From Agapetus fuscipes (taxonomy: Eukaryota; Arthropoda; Insecta; Trichoptera; Glossosomatidae): 64,000 nt of DNA. The translations under genes were made by a program, and so were the position numbers. The notes under the pieces are model-generated. The model ran no database searches. It was given only the letters and a program-made list of their open reading frames with translations, and was not told where the DNA came from. Where the stretch lies: NCBI GenBank assembly GCA_951799405.1, contig OX637363.1, positions 3,410,001 to 3,474,000 of the forward strand. The letters run 5' to 3'. Positions 51,395 to 60,849 of the stretch are shown here, piece after piece (within the stretch, counting starts at the first letter, position 1; each line of letters begins with the position of its first letter).

Positions 51395-51544
51395 TCGACT
51401 GAGAATTTTGTTAATTACCACTTTTTTCTTTTTCCCACTCAGAAAATGGGACATTTTAGTTTTGGCAACCGATATTCCTAAATGCTATTTTTTATATAAT
51501 TGTATCAAGAGTCTATTCGAAATATCATACCTAGAGTTGCTGTT

Positions 51545-51772
51545 TAGAACGTTCAATATTTGATTGACACATCACATTTTACTTAATTCTGGTAAGGACC
51601 TCGGTTAAATATTTCTCGGAATTGGGTATTAATATGATGGAGTTTTAATAGAAAAATTGATGTACATCAGCTGATTTACGTACACGAAACCAAATTTTTG
51701 ATTTGATGAGAGAAATCCCACACAATTTAGATTTTTGTCTGATTGGAGTTTGGTGCAACAGGCTCTTATTGT
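51545..51772. repeat. MITE (family M53.6), reversed copy
   Basis: TTGATTGACACATCACATTT, GGTAAGGACCTCGGTTAAAT and ATTGGAGTTTGGTGCAACAG, GCTCTTA. Aligns with 53618-53864 in reverse. Confidence 0.7.
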
Positions 51773-52085
51773 TTCAATACTGACTAGAGTGACTATATAG
51801 GATATATATATTTTTTTTGTTACCACAACTGGGACGAATTCCGAACGGATTATCGCACACCGAGGTACCACTGTATGTTATATCTGCACATTCATACATA
51901 TTCATTCATTTTAGTCGAGCGTTGAGTGTATGAAGACTGGCGAGAATTGAAAATCATAAAAAACATGGGATTTATTTGAGCGGGCTCGGGCAGTGCGAAA
52001 TGGCGGCTTAAAATGAGGACCAGCAGAGAAATATTAATATCGTCCAATGTTTTAAGCATTCCAAAAATTTTCAGCTATAATATCA
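51773..52085. other. no feature recognised
   Basis: No repeat match; short runs of T. Confidence 0.35.
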
Positions 52086-52089
52086 AAAT

Positions 52090-52515
52090 GGAAAAACTAA
52101 GCTACCCATATAGTGTAATTTCTCGCCTGCGTTATCTCCGAAAGGGGTCGGATGTGGCGATTCGGGACCAATGTATTTTTACAGGTAAGGGGGCCGGCTT
52201 AAGTCAAACACTCCCGTTGAAGTGGAGGTTTCTTAGTTCCCGAAGGCTGGTACTCATTTCTTTTGAAGACTCGCCGGTATTTATTTTGGGGTTGAAATAA
52301 ATACCGAAACAGGAAATCATGAAACCTTTGGTGGTCCTGGTTTACCCTTGATCGAACCCTTGCTCTTGGCATGGAATGCGAGCATTCTACCTACTAAGCT
52401 ATCGACCGGAGCTTTAACGAGCTTGGTCGTCGCTACAAAGCGCCAATTATCAAGCAAGATCTAGTTGCTGTTAGTCTGAATGAACCGTTGATGACCAGTC
52501 TTTGTATATCTTTGC
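52090..52515 (-). mobile_element. composite SINE: body plus T2 (T1 head lost)
   Basis: T2 3' end at AAACTAAGCTACCCATATAG, head at CTACTAAGCTATCGACCGG, then body sequence GAGCTTGGTCGTCGCTACAA, GCGCCAATTATCAAGCA. Confidence 0.75.
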
Positions 52516-52552
52516 ATCGTAGACTAGAGATTGTGGTTTAAGGTTATACTAA

Positions 52553-52838
52553 TTTTCACCAAGGCGATGAGATAGTTTGGGCATGTAGAAAGAATGAATG
52601 ATGACAAACTGACAAAGTATACATAAAAAGAGGTAAGGGACGACCGAAAAAAGTATAGTGATCATATTGACGAGATTGTGAAAGAATGTGATAAACAAAT
52701 TGAGCGTCAAAGAATAAAACGCATGAAAAAGTTGATGGATATGAATGAATTGCAAAAAGGCATGTAAGGATAGGAAGAAATTGAGACAGCTCTGCAGAGG
52801 CTCTGACCACCCCTAACGTAATGGCAACAGAGTTGCAG
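52553..52838 (+). pseudogene. RTE-B C-terminal remnant and 3' end
   Basis: HQGDEIVWACRKNE-like start, KRGKGRPKKYSDHIDEIVKE-like middle after shifts, then GAGACAGCTCTGCAGAGGCT, AACGTAATGGCAACAGAG. It stops at the adjoining MITE. Confidence 0.65.
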
Positions 52839-52841
52839 TTA

Positions 52842-53017
52842 GAGCCCGTTCCCACTTGTTGGGTGTTGGGTCCGTATATTTATCGGAGATTCCAGTGGCA
52901 TAGCATTTAGAACCAAATCGGGTTCCGACAAGTGTGAATAGCTCCATACATAATGTTCTGCCACTGGAACCTCCGATTAATATACGGACCCAACACCCGA
53001 CAAGTGGGAACGGGCTC
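52842..53017. repeat. 176-bp MITE with TTA duplication (PIF/Harbinger-like)
   Basis: Ends GAGCCCGTTCCCACTTGTTG and CAAGTGGGAACGGGCTC; TTA on both flanks (52839-52841, 53018-53020). Inverted repeats of about 47 bp. A TTA duplication is characteristic of PIF/Harbinger; no transposase here. Confidence 0.85.
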
Positions 53018-53037
53018 TTACACTTTTTTCTTCTACA

Positions 53038-53268
53038 TTGCCGTACTTATTTAAAGTGACCGTTTGTTTTCTGTGCCGCATAACAAGTGAAACGATTCCG
53101 CTCGCACCCCGAGTGAGCCACTCACCACACTGGCGGGCAATGGGAGAATTGGAAAACTTGCGAGCGGGATTGACAGTGCAGAAACTTTGTGCTAAACAGG
53201 GACGATTACCGGGAGGTCACTCTAAGAGGGTTTTAATGGAACTCCTCGTGGAATGGCGACAAAGTTAA
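53038..53268 (+). CDS. short ORF with SAP-like motif, doubtful
   Basis: 76 codons; the later part reads MGELENLRAGLTVQKLCAKQ, GRLPGGHSKRVLMELLVEWR. The pattern L-T-V-x-L-x(n)-G-x-L-P-x-G-x(n)-L resembles a SAP (DNA-binding helix-extension-helix) motif, common in chromatin proteins and in some transposon gag-like ORFs. It ends EWRQS, like the translated RTE-B 3' end, so it may be a transposon piece. No splice-bounded gene structure seen. Confidence 0.25.
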   Translation: MPYLFKVTVCFLCRITSETIPLAPRVSHSPHWRAMGELENLRAGLTVQKLCAKQGRLPGGHSKRVLMELLVEWRQS

Positions 53269-53335
53269 ATTGAATGTGTTTTTGTTTTCAAAAAAAAAAA
53301 ACCTACCCAAGTTTAATCACTACTATTTTTCCTTC

Positions 53336-53565
53336 CTTGGCTTAATAGGTTGGTATGAGGCTGACCACCCATACTGTAAAAAATAGTTCAGTTACAGGGA
53401 AGATCGGCAAAAGCTGCAGGGTTACAGTTCATTTTCCGGTTCATTTTATTTTATAAGTACACATGCAGTAATTTTAAGCGCGAACTCACACGTGTCTGCT
53501 TGATTTTCTGGTTCCGGGTTTCACACGTGTCTGTTGGTAGGTATGCATAACACCGATTTAAAATT
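53336..53565 (+). repeat. RTE-A unit, internally rearranged
   Basis: TGGCTTAATAGGTTGGTATG, GGCTGACCACCCATACTGTA to CACACGTGTCTGTTGGTAGG; CACACGTGTCTG is present twice, around GATTTTCTGGTTCCGGG. Confidence 0.7.
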
Positions 53566-53617
53566 GCCAAAATTTGGAGAATATTGATATTCTCAGTCAG
53601 TTATTTGAGAGAACTTA

Positions 53618-53864
53618 GGGCCAATTGCACCAAACTCCAATCAGACAAAAATCAGAATTAAGTGTGTGATTTCTCCCAACCAATCAAAAATTTGGTTGCA
53701 TATTCCTGTACGTAAACCAGCTGATCTACATGATCTTTCCTGTTCAAATTCCATCATAATTTTACCCACTTCCAAGAAATATTTAACCGAGGTCTTTACC
53801 AGATTTTAGCCATCAAATTTTATGTGTCAATCAAACATTGATTGGAGGCTGGTGCAACAGGTCC
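53618..53864. repeat. 247-bp MITE with TTA duplication (family M53.6)
   Basis: Ends GGGCCAATTGCACCAAACTC and GAGGCTGGTGCAACAGGTCC; TTA flanks (53615-53617, 53865-53867). Other copies 51545-51772 and 39664-39775. Confidence 0.8.
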
Positions 53865-53867
53865 TTA

Positions 53868-54134
53868 GTAAATTCTTACATATTCAAGGTACAATTGCTT
53901 AAAAAGTGTGCAGTGCTAATTTGTGGATACAAAAAGTGACCAAGAGCTTTTACACACCGAACGAATTGTGCACAATTTGTCTATGTTTTTTTTTTTCTAT
54001 CCAGAGACGGATTGAAAGTCTATTAATGTATGAGTATATGTGAATAGTATGACATGGTTTGTCTGGAGATCCCATCCAAAACCATAGACAAACCGGACAG
54101 AATTCGTGCAGTGTGAAAACGACGTGCGTGAATC
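53868..54134. other. no feature recognised
   Basis: GTTTGTCTGGAGATCC and CATAGACAAACCGGACAGAA hint at a small inverted pair near 54055-54100, with TTGTGCACAATTTGTC before it. Not enough to call. Confidence 0.3.
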
Positions 54135-54136
54135 CA

Positions 54137-54378
54137 GTACCCTTAGTAGGAGTTGCAATACTTGAGAAAAGTAAAGTTTACGGAAAATATTGAAGAGTGA
54201 TTTCTCCCAAAATCTGTCGTTTTTGTTTCTTACAATTTATGGTCTTAGCAAAAGAGTTACAGTGATAAAGAAAATCAAGTTCAAACAAACAAAAACGGCA
54301 GATTTTGGGGGAAATCACTCTTCAATAATTGCCGTAAACTTTACATTACTCAAGTTTTGCAACTCGTACTAAGGTTAC
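54137..54378. repeat. M35 MITE, third copy
   Basis: GTACCCTTAGTAGGAGTTGC to GCAACTCGTACTAAGGTTAC; full hairpin. Confidence 0.85.
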
Positions 54379-54570
54379 AGTTGGAAATTGCTTTGCTAGT
54401 GTGTAAACGTGCCGAGGTATTCTATAGTTGTGCTTGGACTACAGCTACTTTCTCGATTTACATGCATGTGTATCCTTAGCTCAAGTGTCAGATGCCTTGC
54501 TGGTGCAGAGATGGAGAGATGGAGAGGAGCTCTCTTGGTCGCTAGACACTCACAGATAGGAGGTAATTAC

Positions 54571-54677
54571 CAGCATAGTGTGGGGGTGGGCGGGCAGCGC
54601 CGGGGGCGGCGGGCAGGGCGGGGGCTCTGGGCTGCAGCTCTGCGGCTCGTACGCCGGCTCTCCTAGGGGCGACGCCG
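54571..54677 (-). CDS. proline-rich exon of the unrecognised gene
   Basis: Acceptor ATATGTTGCAG (54678-54688) and donor GTAATT (54565-54570). After two bases of a split codon it reads ASPLGEPAYEPQSCSPEPPP, CPPPPALPAHPHTML and ends in phase 0, which matches the frame that opens the exon at 49671. Strikingly GC-rich against an AT-rich background, as expected for coding sequence. Proline-rich linkers are common in regulators; no domain can be named. The assignment to the same gene rests on strand, order and phase. Confidence 0.55.
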
Positions 54678-54679
54678 CT

Positions 54680-54846
54680 GCAACATATTGAAATATCAAC
54701 TTATGAATGGCAGGCTACCACTGCACAGGCGCGGCACGACAAAATGCCCACCGGCACAATGTCCATCGACAAAATCCCCACCGACATAATCTCATTTTGT
54801 AGCGTGGACATTTGTCAAGCGAACATTATGTCATGGAATATTCGTC
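54680..54846. other. no gene; repeat-like ACAAAATGCCCACC motif
   Basis: CGACAAAATGCCCACCGG, CACAATGTCCATCGACAAAA repeat loosely, as near 11690-11740. Confidence 0.35.
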
Positions 54847-54849
54847 AAC

Positions 54850-55292
54850 GACTTTACCATGTTGAAAGCACCGGTTCCCATCAGATCACCGAAGTTAAGC
54901 AACATCGGGCGCGGATGCTACTTGGATGGGTTACCACTCAGGTACGCCGCGTATCGTTGGCATCTTGGACCGGTCCGTAGTCCAGTGGAAACACTTCGGA
55001 CTAGTAAATGGAAGGCTGTGGATTCGGATCCCGGCGGAGCACAAAAAATATATACATAGATACCTACTATTTATAGTTCCAAATGTGCTCTTCGCTGGGT
55101 TGAATAATTCATACATCTTTACCAAAGACCGGTCACTGAAAGGTCCATCCAACATACAAACTGGGTCTTGCTTGAGAATTGGCGCTTTCTGCAGCGACGA
55201 CCAAGCTCTCAGAGGGCTCTTGAGGTGTGATACGCACAAAACCAGCGCTCACCAAATATATCATCCTAATATTATTATTATAATAACCGTAC
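54850..55292 (+). mobile_element. complete SINE: 5S head, T1, body, L2 tail
   Basis: The best-preserved 5S-like head (54858-54962): GGTTCCCATCAGATCACCGA, AGTTAAGCAACATCGGGCGC, TACTTGGATGGGTTACC, CGTATCGTTGGCA, all in 5S rRNA order. T1 follows at once (GGACCGGTCCGTAGTCCAG), then body, then AGAGGGCTCTTGAGGTGTGA, CAGCGCTCACC and TATTATTATTATAAT. Confidence 0.9.
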
Positions 55293-55344
55293 ACAAGACT
55301 TGGTTGTGCCGTCGGGCAAACGTGGCCAAAATGGGCCAATTATG

Positions 55345-55800
55345 AGTGGTTTAATAATAATAACTGGCCAATTTTTATATGGCGACGTTTAGTGGCACTA
55401 GCCACCCCAAGGGCGCTTTTATGTGTTGAAGCTTCTCACTTGGGAAGTGTATAGCTTCACGGTAGGGCCTTCTGCCACTCGCATCTCACATAAATTTTGC
55501 ATGCGAGTCCTGTGACACATCCCCGGATGGGATGGATATACAGGGCGTGGGTCAGTGGAGGGGGGACTGACCCTGAGAGAAGGTGTTGTAAAACTAATGT
55601 GTCTTAAGCAACTTTCTGAAACTGCCAACACTGGTCTCTGTTCTCAACCCCAGAGGTAGACTGTTCCAGCAGGATGGACCAGCCGAACTAAAAGCCCTGT
55701 CTCCGAAACCGGTTCTGTTCCTTGGAAGTGGCAGTTGAAGCCTGTTTACGGCGTCACTCTGTGCAGAACGAAGAGTGCGTCGTTTCGTTTTATACCCGAA
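55345..55800 (-). mobile_element. L2-type LINE C-terminus, (ATT)n tail
   Basis: The minus strand encodes RNRTGFGDRAFSSAGPSCWN, SLPLGLRTETSVGSFRKLLK, TH and stop; 3' UTR ends AAGCGCCCTTGGGGTGGC-like with GTTATTATTATTAAA. A different L2 subfamily from 43306-44150. Confidence 0.8.
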
Positions 55801-56255
55801 ATGTACCGTTTTTGTTTCTTAGGCTTTATGGTCTTAGTAAAAGAGTGACAGTAACTTTAAAAATCATGCATGTTTATTAATTATTATCTAAAGTATAAAG
55901 GTTAAACGAAATATGTAACTAAAAATTGTCACAAAAAAAAACACGTTTTTTTCACATTTTTACACTTTTTTTCGTATGAAACCTCAGATGTCAAGTTTGA
56001 TTATCGTACGTCAATTCAGCAAGTCACAAAATTATCAAAAACATACCTCATTCACTCTTATTTTAAAATCTCTTACAATAATGAACTCAAAATTGAAATT
56101 ATGGTTATTTTTTCTATGCGGGCAAACGTCACACTTCTACGGTACCTACTATGTCTCTTAGCAACTGATAACAAAATATTTATTTGCAAAGCAATAGAAA
56201 AATACCTAACAAACTTGGTAGCATGACGTCACAATTTTTTGTGCAACGCAACGCA
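55801..56255. other. no gene; M35 scrap
   Basis: ACCGTTTTTGTTTCTTAGGC, TTATGGTCTTAGTAAAAGAG (55803-55850) is a middle piece of M35. The rest is AT-rich. Confidence 0.45.
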
Positions 56256-56257
56256 AA

Positions 56258-56600
56258 AAAACGCAATGTATGTGTAGCTTAGCTACACATATAGTGTAAC
56301 TTATTGCCGCGTTATCTCCGAAGGGGTCGCATGTGGCGAGTTGAACCTATTTATTTTTACAGGTAAGAGGCCGGCCTTACGCTAACCACTTCAGTTGAAG
56401 TGGGGGTTTCCCAGCTCCCGAGGGGGCTGGTACTCATTTCTTGTGAAGGCTGAGTAAACCTTGCCGGTATTTTTATTATGGGGTTTGAAATAAACACCGA
56501 AATAGGAAATCATTTCTGACACCCTCCTCGGTGGGATTCGAACCCGAGCTCACGTGGTAGAATGCAAGCACTCTACCAACTGAGCTATCAACCGGACTAT
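56258..56600 (-). mobile_element. T2 SINE, full length
   Basis: TAGCTACACATATAGTGTAA at the 3' end, GGGATTCGAACCCGAGCTCA and CTCTACCAACTGAGCTATCA at the head. Duplicated CGCAACGCAAAAAAACGCAA lies just beyond the 3' end. Confidence 0.85.
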
Positions 56601-57486
56601 ATTTATGCCTATATTTATGTGCGGACCTCATTGTCAATTCAAAGGAAAGCGATGCCTATAATATTACCTCTCACTTCCCCGATATTGCTTTATTGGCGCG
56701 TACGCTGAAACCTAAAACCCCGGAAATCTTGTTTTATTTTCGCGCGTCAAATCAACGAAACAAAAAATCACCAGAAATAGGAACAAGAGCAGGGGTGTCC
56801 AACATAATATTGTGGAGGGCCATCAGGCGTAGTATTTTTGTAACCGTGGCGGGCTAAAGGAAATGATCAATATCGAAAGTTTAACTAAGCATTCTCCCAG
56901 TTAGCTATTAAAATATAATAATGAAAATAAAATACATTTGGTATTTTTCATTTTACATCCTGTTTGATTTATTACAAAACAAAGCCTCTATCAAATATTT
57001 TGACATGTGTTTAAAATGAACACATTGCCATCTATGTAGATTTCAAGTAACCTCCTCGTTGGCATTTAAGTGTTAGGTAAAGACCAATATATTTTATGTT
57101 TCTACAAGTTGGTATTTTTGTCACTTTTGGATTTATTAAGTTTTTATGTTTTTTTTGACACTTCCTTCCTTGCTCTTGACGGTGAAACATTAAAACATCA
57201 CATAATATAGTTTTGTATCGTAAAAATCTAAATAAATCTTCCATTAAAATATACATCTGGAGTTTATTAACCAACCAACCTTCGAGAAACCAGCTAAGCA
57301 GATCTTTAACAAGAATCATCTAAGCCACAGACAGGACTCTTGACATGATCTACCAAGCGGATCCACAATATTTGACAGCCTCGGTTCTACAAAAAAAAAA
57401 AAAAACTTAGCTTAGTTAAAACCTAATGTGATGACTGACATCTTTTGTTGCTTGCACAGTGCATCTATACCTATATGTATATATAC

Positions 57487-57642
57487 ACAAGGATAATTTA
57501 TTTATAAGGTACACATAACTAAAGAGCGCCGTTTTTGTGTGTCATATCTCAGGGGCCCTCTCAAATCACGGATAAGACTTTTTGTAAATATGCGTCTTTA
57601 GTGCTCCTTTAAAGACACCAACAGTTTCGGCCTTCCTCTATG
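57487..57642 (-). repeat. L2 3' end (same family as 43306-44150)
   Basis: The minus strand reads TVGVFKGALKTHIYKKSYP and stop, then GAGAGGGCCCCTGAGATATG, ACACACAAAAACGGCGCTC. Confidence 0.8.
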
Positions 57643-57664
57643 TCAGCTTATATTATATCTCTAT

Positions 57665-57905
57665 ATTCCTTGACTTATAGGTTGGTATGAGGCTGACCAC
57701 CCATACTGTAAAAAATGGTTCACTTTGCCAATGTCACCCCTGTTTCAGGGAAGGTCGGCAAAAGTTGTGGGGCTTATGTTCATTTGAGGTTTGGATTTTA
57801 TTTGAAAGTACAAATTCAGCATTGTTAAGCGCGAACTACACGTGTTTGTTTGTGGACATTTTAGAGCTTGAAATGAATATATCCTTGCAACTTAGATTAT
57901 ATATT
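57665..57905 (+). repeat. RTE-A 3'-terminal unit
   Basis: TTCCTTGACTTATAGGTTGG to CCTTGCAACTTAGATTATAT. Very like the unit of the RTE-A copy at 831. Confidence 0.85.
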
Positions 57906-58139
57906 ATGTCAGCTTGTATTTTAGAAGTGGCTATGCGCAGAATGCCTGTAAGATGGCTGTCTGTGAAAGATGATCTCGTTTTTGATTTATTATGTTTTAT
58001 GCGTGGAAAAAGCTGTTCGCTGTTTGTTTTTTTTTTTTAACTATTCGCGTGATATCTATTGCTGTTGTCGCGGGCCGAATGAAAGACTTATGCGGGCCAC
58101 ATTGTGGCCCGGGGGCCGTATGTTGGGCAGGCCTGTTCT

Positions 58140-58500
58140 AAAGCCTCCTGTGGGAGACGTGTATTTCATTTTATCCCCGCAATATTGAGGAGAGCCTTCC
58201 ACGCTTCTCCTTCAGTTAACCCTTGTTTTTCCGCAGTTCCAGTGGGCGCCTACTCGCGGAGAATATTTTCGGTCCATGTCCCGAATTCCCTCGCACGTTC
58301 TAACTTAATAAAGTGGCGGTTGGTACAAGGGTCGGTATAACTCCGAGCATAAATACATCGCGTAAACTCCCTTCGGTGGCGTAAATAGAAAAAAATGTAT
58401 GGAAATTGCAAACAAAACCCTCAGGCAAGTGATTTAGTGTTTTTACACTTTTTATTTATTTAAGAGTGTTATAAGAAACCAGAAAACTGTCGTGTTTTTT
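58140..58500. other. no feature recognised
   Basis: Includes a moderately GC-rich stretch (58150-58400) with short open frames but no good splice pair. Confidence 0.35.
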
Positions 58501-58504
58501 AAGC

Positions 58505-58612
58505 CTTCATGGTTACCTCTGTTTCAGGGAAAATCAGCAAAAGTTTCAGAGCTTACGTTCATTTGAGGTTTGGATTTTAATTTGTAAGCACACATTCAGC
58601 ATTGGAAGCTCT
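58505..58612 (+). repeat. RTE-A unit, middle part
   Basis: GGTTACCTCTGTTTCAGGGA to GCACACATTCAGCATTGG. Confidence 0.65.
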
Positions 58613-59012
58613 TAATTGTAGTAGAGTAAATTTATATTTCTATTTTACTTTTGTTTATTTTGCTTTAATTTGTTTTTAATTTTTTTGAGTAACTAAGTCT
58701 ATTCGTATTAGAATCAGGATTTAAGATAATAGTATAAGAATATGAATACATGTAGAAATAATTGTTTAGGTACATAATATTGTGTAGAATTTCTCCACGC
58801 CTGAGACACAGGAGTTTCCTAGTTCAGGCACATGTAGATATTATTTTCTTGTTAAGTTAAATGTGTACAAATGTAATGTAATATAATGTTAAGATGTGCT
58901 TTGGTGTACATTTTTGTAGTAATTTTTGTAAAATTATTTGTTGTATATTTTTAATGAATAAAATTATTATTATTATTATATAATTTTTTTTTTTTTATTA
59001 TTTTTTTTATTT
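58613..59012. other. AT-rich; (ATT)n near 58960
   Basis: AATGAATAAAATTATTATTA at 58950-58980 looks like a LINE or gene 3' end with poly-A signal, source unknown. Confidence 0.4.
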
Positions 59013-59098
59013 GTAAACGCGAAATACACGTGTCTGGTGTCTGTTTGTGGGCATGCATTTGGTATGAGCTTTCAATGTTTATATCATTCCAACTTACG
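59013..59098 (+). repeat. RTE-A unit, tail part
   Basis: GTAAACGCGAAATACACGTG, GGGCATGCATTTGG; ends before the microsatellite. Confidence 0.55.
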
Positions 59099-59261
59099 CC
59101 CTATCGCAAGTCTGACCGACCGACGCGAACTCATGTCAGATACCTATGGTGGAATCTAAACCTTAAACCCCTGGATTTGTACGCAAGCGTTCTACGAAAT
59201 GACCTACATATTGACCGGATGATAAATATGATTTAAATAAAATGTTACTTATTGTACACGT

Positions 59262-59522
59262 TCCTTGACGTATAGGATGGTCTGTGGCTGACCACCCATG
59301 CTGTAAAAAATGGTTCACTTTGCCAATGTCACCCCATTTCAGGGAAGGTTGGCAAGAGTTGATAGGACTATGTTCATTTGAGATTTGTTTTTTGTTGTTG
59401 TTGTAGGTTCACATGCGGTATGTACCTACAACCGCGAACTTATACGTATTCGCTTGTTAGAATGCATATAATGTGAATCTCCAATGTGACATATCTTTGC
59501 AACTTAGATTAGATTAGATTAC
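59262..59522 (+). repeat. RTE-A 3'-terminal unit
   Basis: CCTTGACGTATAGGATGGTC to TTAGATTAGATTAGATTACA. Confidence 0.8.
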
Positions 59523-59524
59523 AT

Positions 59525-60115
59525 ATGTAGGTAAACAAATATTTTATGCACACCAACTTCATAGAGCGTATGGCTTAGAATAAAATGTTATTTGTCTTGA
59601 TATTGAGGGAATATTAGGTACAAGTATTCTCAAACCCTCCTCGTACCCGTCCTGTATGTATGTGTCAGAAGGACCCACAGCACATGGACGCTCATATGTA
59701 AAAAGCTATGTATTTTGTCAAGTGGCGAAAGGCCTTCCCGTGAAGTAAAAGCAACGGCACGACAAAACAAGAACCTCTAGGTCAGAGGCGTGCCCATGAC
59801 CCTAAAAGTAAATGATTCGATGTTACTGAAGCTAATAGCATACCTCGGGTGGCACTCCTTGTGGGATTGTTGCTGCCTAAAATAGCTTCTCGTTGCGTGA
59901 GAGATTAAGGTAAGGCAGAGGGTAAGGGGCTACCTGGTTTTTAGGAGATCAGACCAGACGCTGACAAAGGATCCCCCTCAATATTAGAAACCGAGCCCAT
60001 ACATAACGAGCCAACTATTCCACCCTGATTCAGACGACTGAAATAATGTGGACAGTGAAATAGGCGAGTAGGATGTAGTTCAACTAATCTCATTGGATTT
60101 ACAGAGAAATATTTT
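59525..60115. other. no feature recognised
   Basis: More balanced composition than its surroundings; may be the upstream part of the decayed LINE that follows, but no RT motif could be read. Confidence 0.3.
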
Positions 60116-60119
60116 TGAT

Positions 60120-60745
60120 ATAGGAACACTCTTATGTATTGCAGTTGCAATTGCAATTCTTTCAAATACTTGGGTACCCTCATAAATGACAAGAACATCC
60201 TAACCTCAGAATTACATGCCCGAATTCACTCCGGCAATCATGCTTGTTCTATATATCGATGTTCTATATATCGATGTTCTATATATCGATGTTATATATA
60301 TCGATGCCGGCAATAATGCTTTTTTTGGCCTTAGAGGGCTATTGTGTTCAAAATGTCTATCCCGCTCCACAAAATTCAAGATGTACACTTACATTGTTCT
60401 GCCAGTTGAAGTGTACGGATGCAAAGCCTGAAGTCTGACTCAGAAACAAGAGAAATCTCTCCAAATCCTTGGGAACAAAATGCTTCGCCGCATTCTCGAA
60501 CCTGTATTTGAAGATGACAGGTGACGTATCCGGACCAACGCGGAGCTGATGTCCGTGTTTCAAGACCCAAACATAGCGTCGGTAATGAAACCAAGAATAC
60601 TCCAGTGAGCAGGACATGTAGCACGTGCAGAGGACTCCAGGATCATCAGAACTGTCTGGTGGCCCCTCAGGTGCTAGACCACTCCGACGTCCCAGGATGC
60701 GGTGGGCAGACAACGTTGAAGCCGACGCCAAAGCTCTGGGAGTGA
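60120..60745 (+). pseudogene. decayed LINE reverse transcriptase C-terminus
   Basis: Readable pieces: SFKYLGTLINDKNILTSELH, ARIHSGN, then LLCSKCLSRSTKFKMYTYIV, LPVEVYGCKA, LGNKMLRRILEPVFEDD and RIRTNAELMSVFQDPNIASV. These follow the order of RTE/R4-type C-termini, with several stops. A 15-bp repeat interrupts it. Confidence 0.7.
60246..60308. repeat. four 15-bp tandem repeats
   Basis: Unit TTCTATATATCGATG, four copies with one change in the last. Inserted between two conserved LINE blocks, with GCCGGCAAT / CCGGCAATCATGC on either side suggesting that the flank was duplicated too. Confidence 0.85.
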
Positions 60746-60746
60746 T

Positions 60747-60848
60747 CTTGATGAAAACTGTGTGTACACTCGGGGTTTTTCATATTAGTTTCCACATATA
60801 AACCCCGAGTGTACACACACTTGCATCACAGTTCTCATCAAGATAATC
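60747..60848. repeat. small inverted-repeat element
   Basis: ATCTTGATGAAAACTGTG, TGTACACTCGGGG on the left; CCCCGAGTGTACACAC, CACAGTTCTCATCAAGAT on the right; about 100 bp in all. Confidence 0.7.
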
Positions 60849-60849
60849 T

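Larger units (their letters stand above)
56788..58138. mobile_element. hAT-like non-autonomous element with nested repeats
   Basis: Begins CAGGGGTGTCCAACATAATA and ends GGGGGCCGTATGTTGGGCAG, GCCTG, the familiar hAT-type terminal pattern (CAGG-GTCCAAC inverted) with inner GTGGAGGGCC/GCGGGCC. No transposase ORF; an L2 end and an RTE-A unit lie inside. An 8-bp duplication could not be confirmed. Confidence 0.55.

Noticed and set aside
54858..54962. 5S rRNA gene
   Set aside because: Shares 5S blocks but is truncated at the end, joined to the T1 head and repeated within the SINE family. No terminator T-run after a full 5S.
60357..60731. 124-codon open frame on the minus strand
   Set aside because: Antisense to readable LINE reverse transcriptase remnants on the plus strand.
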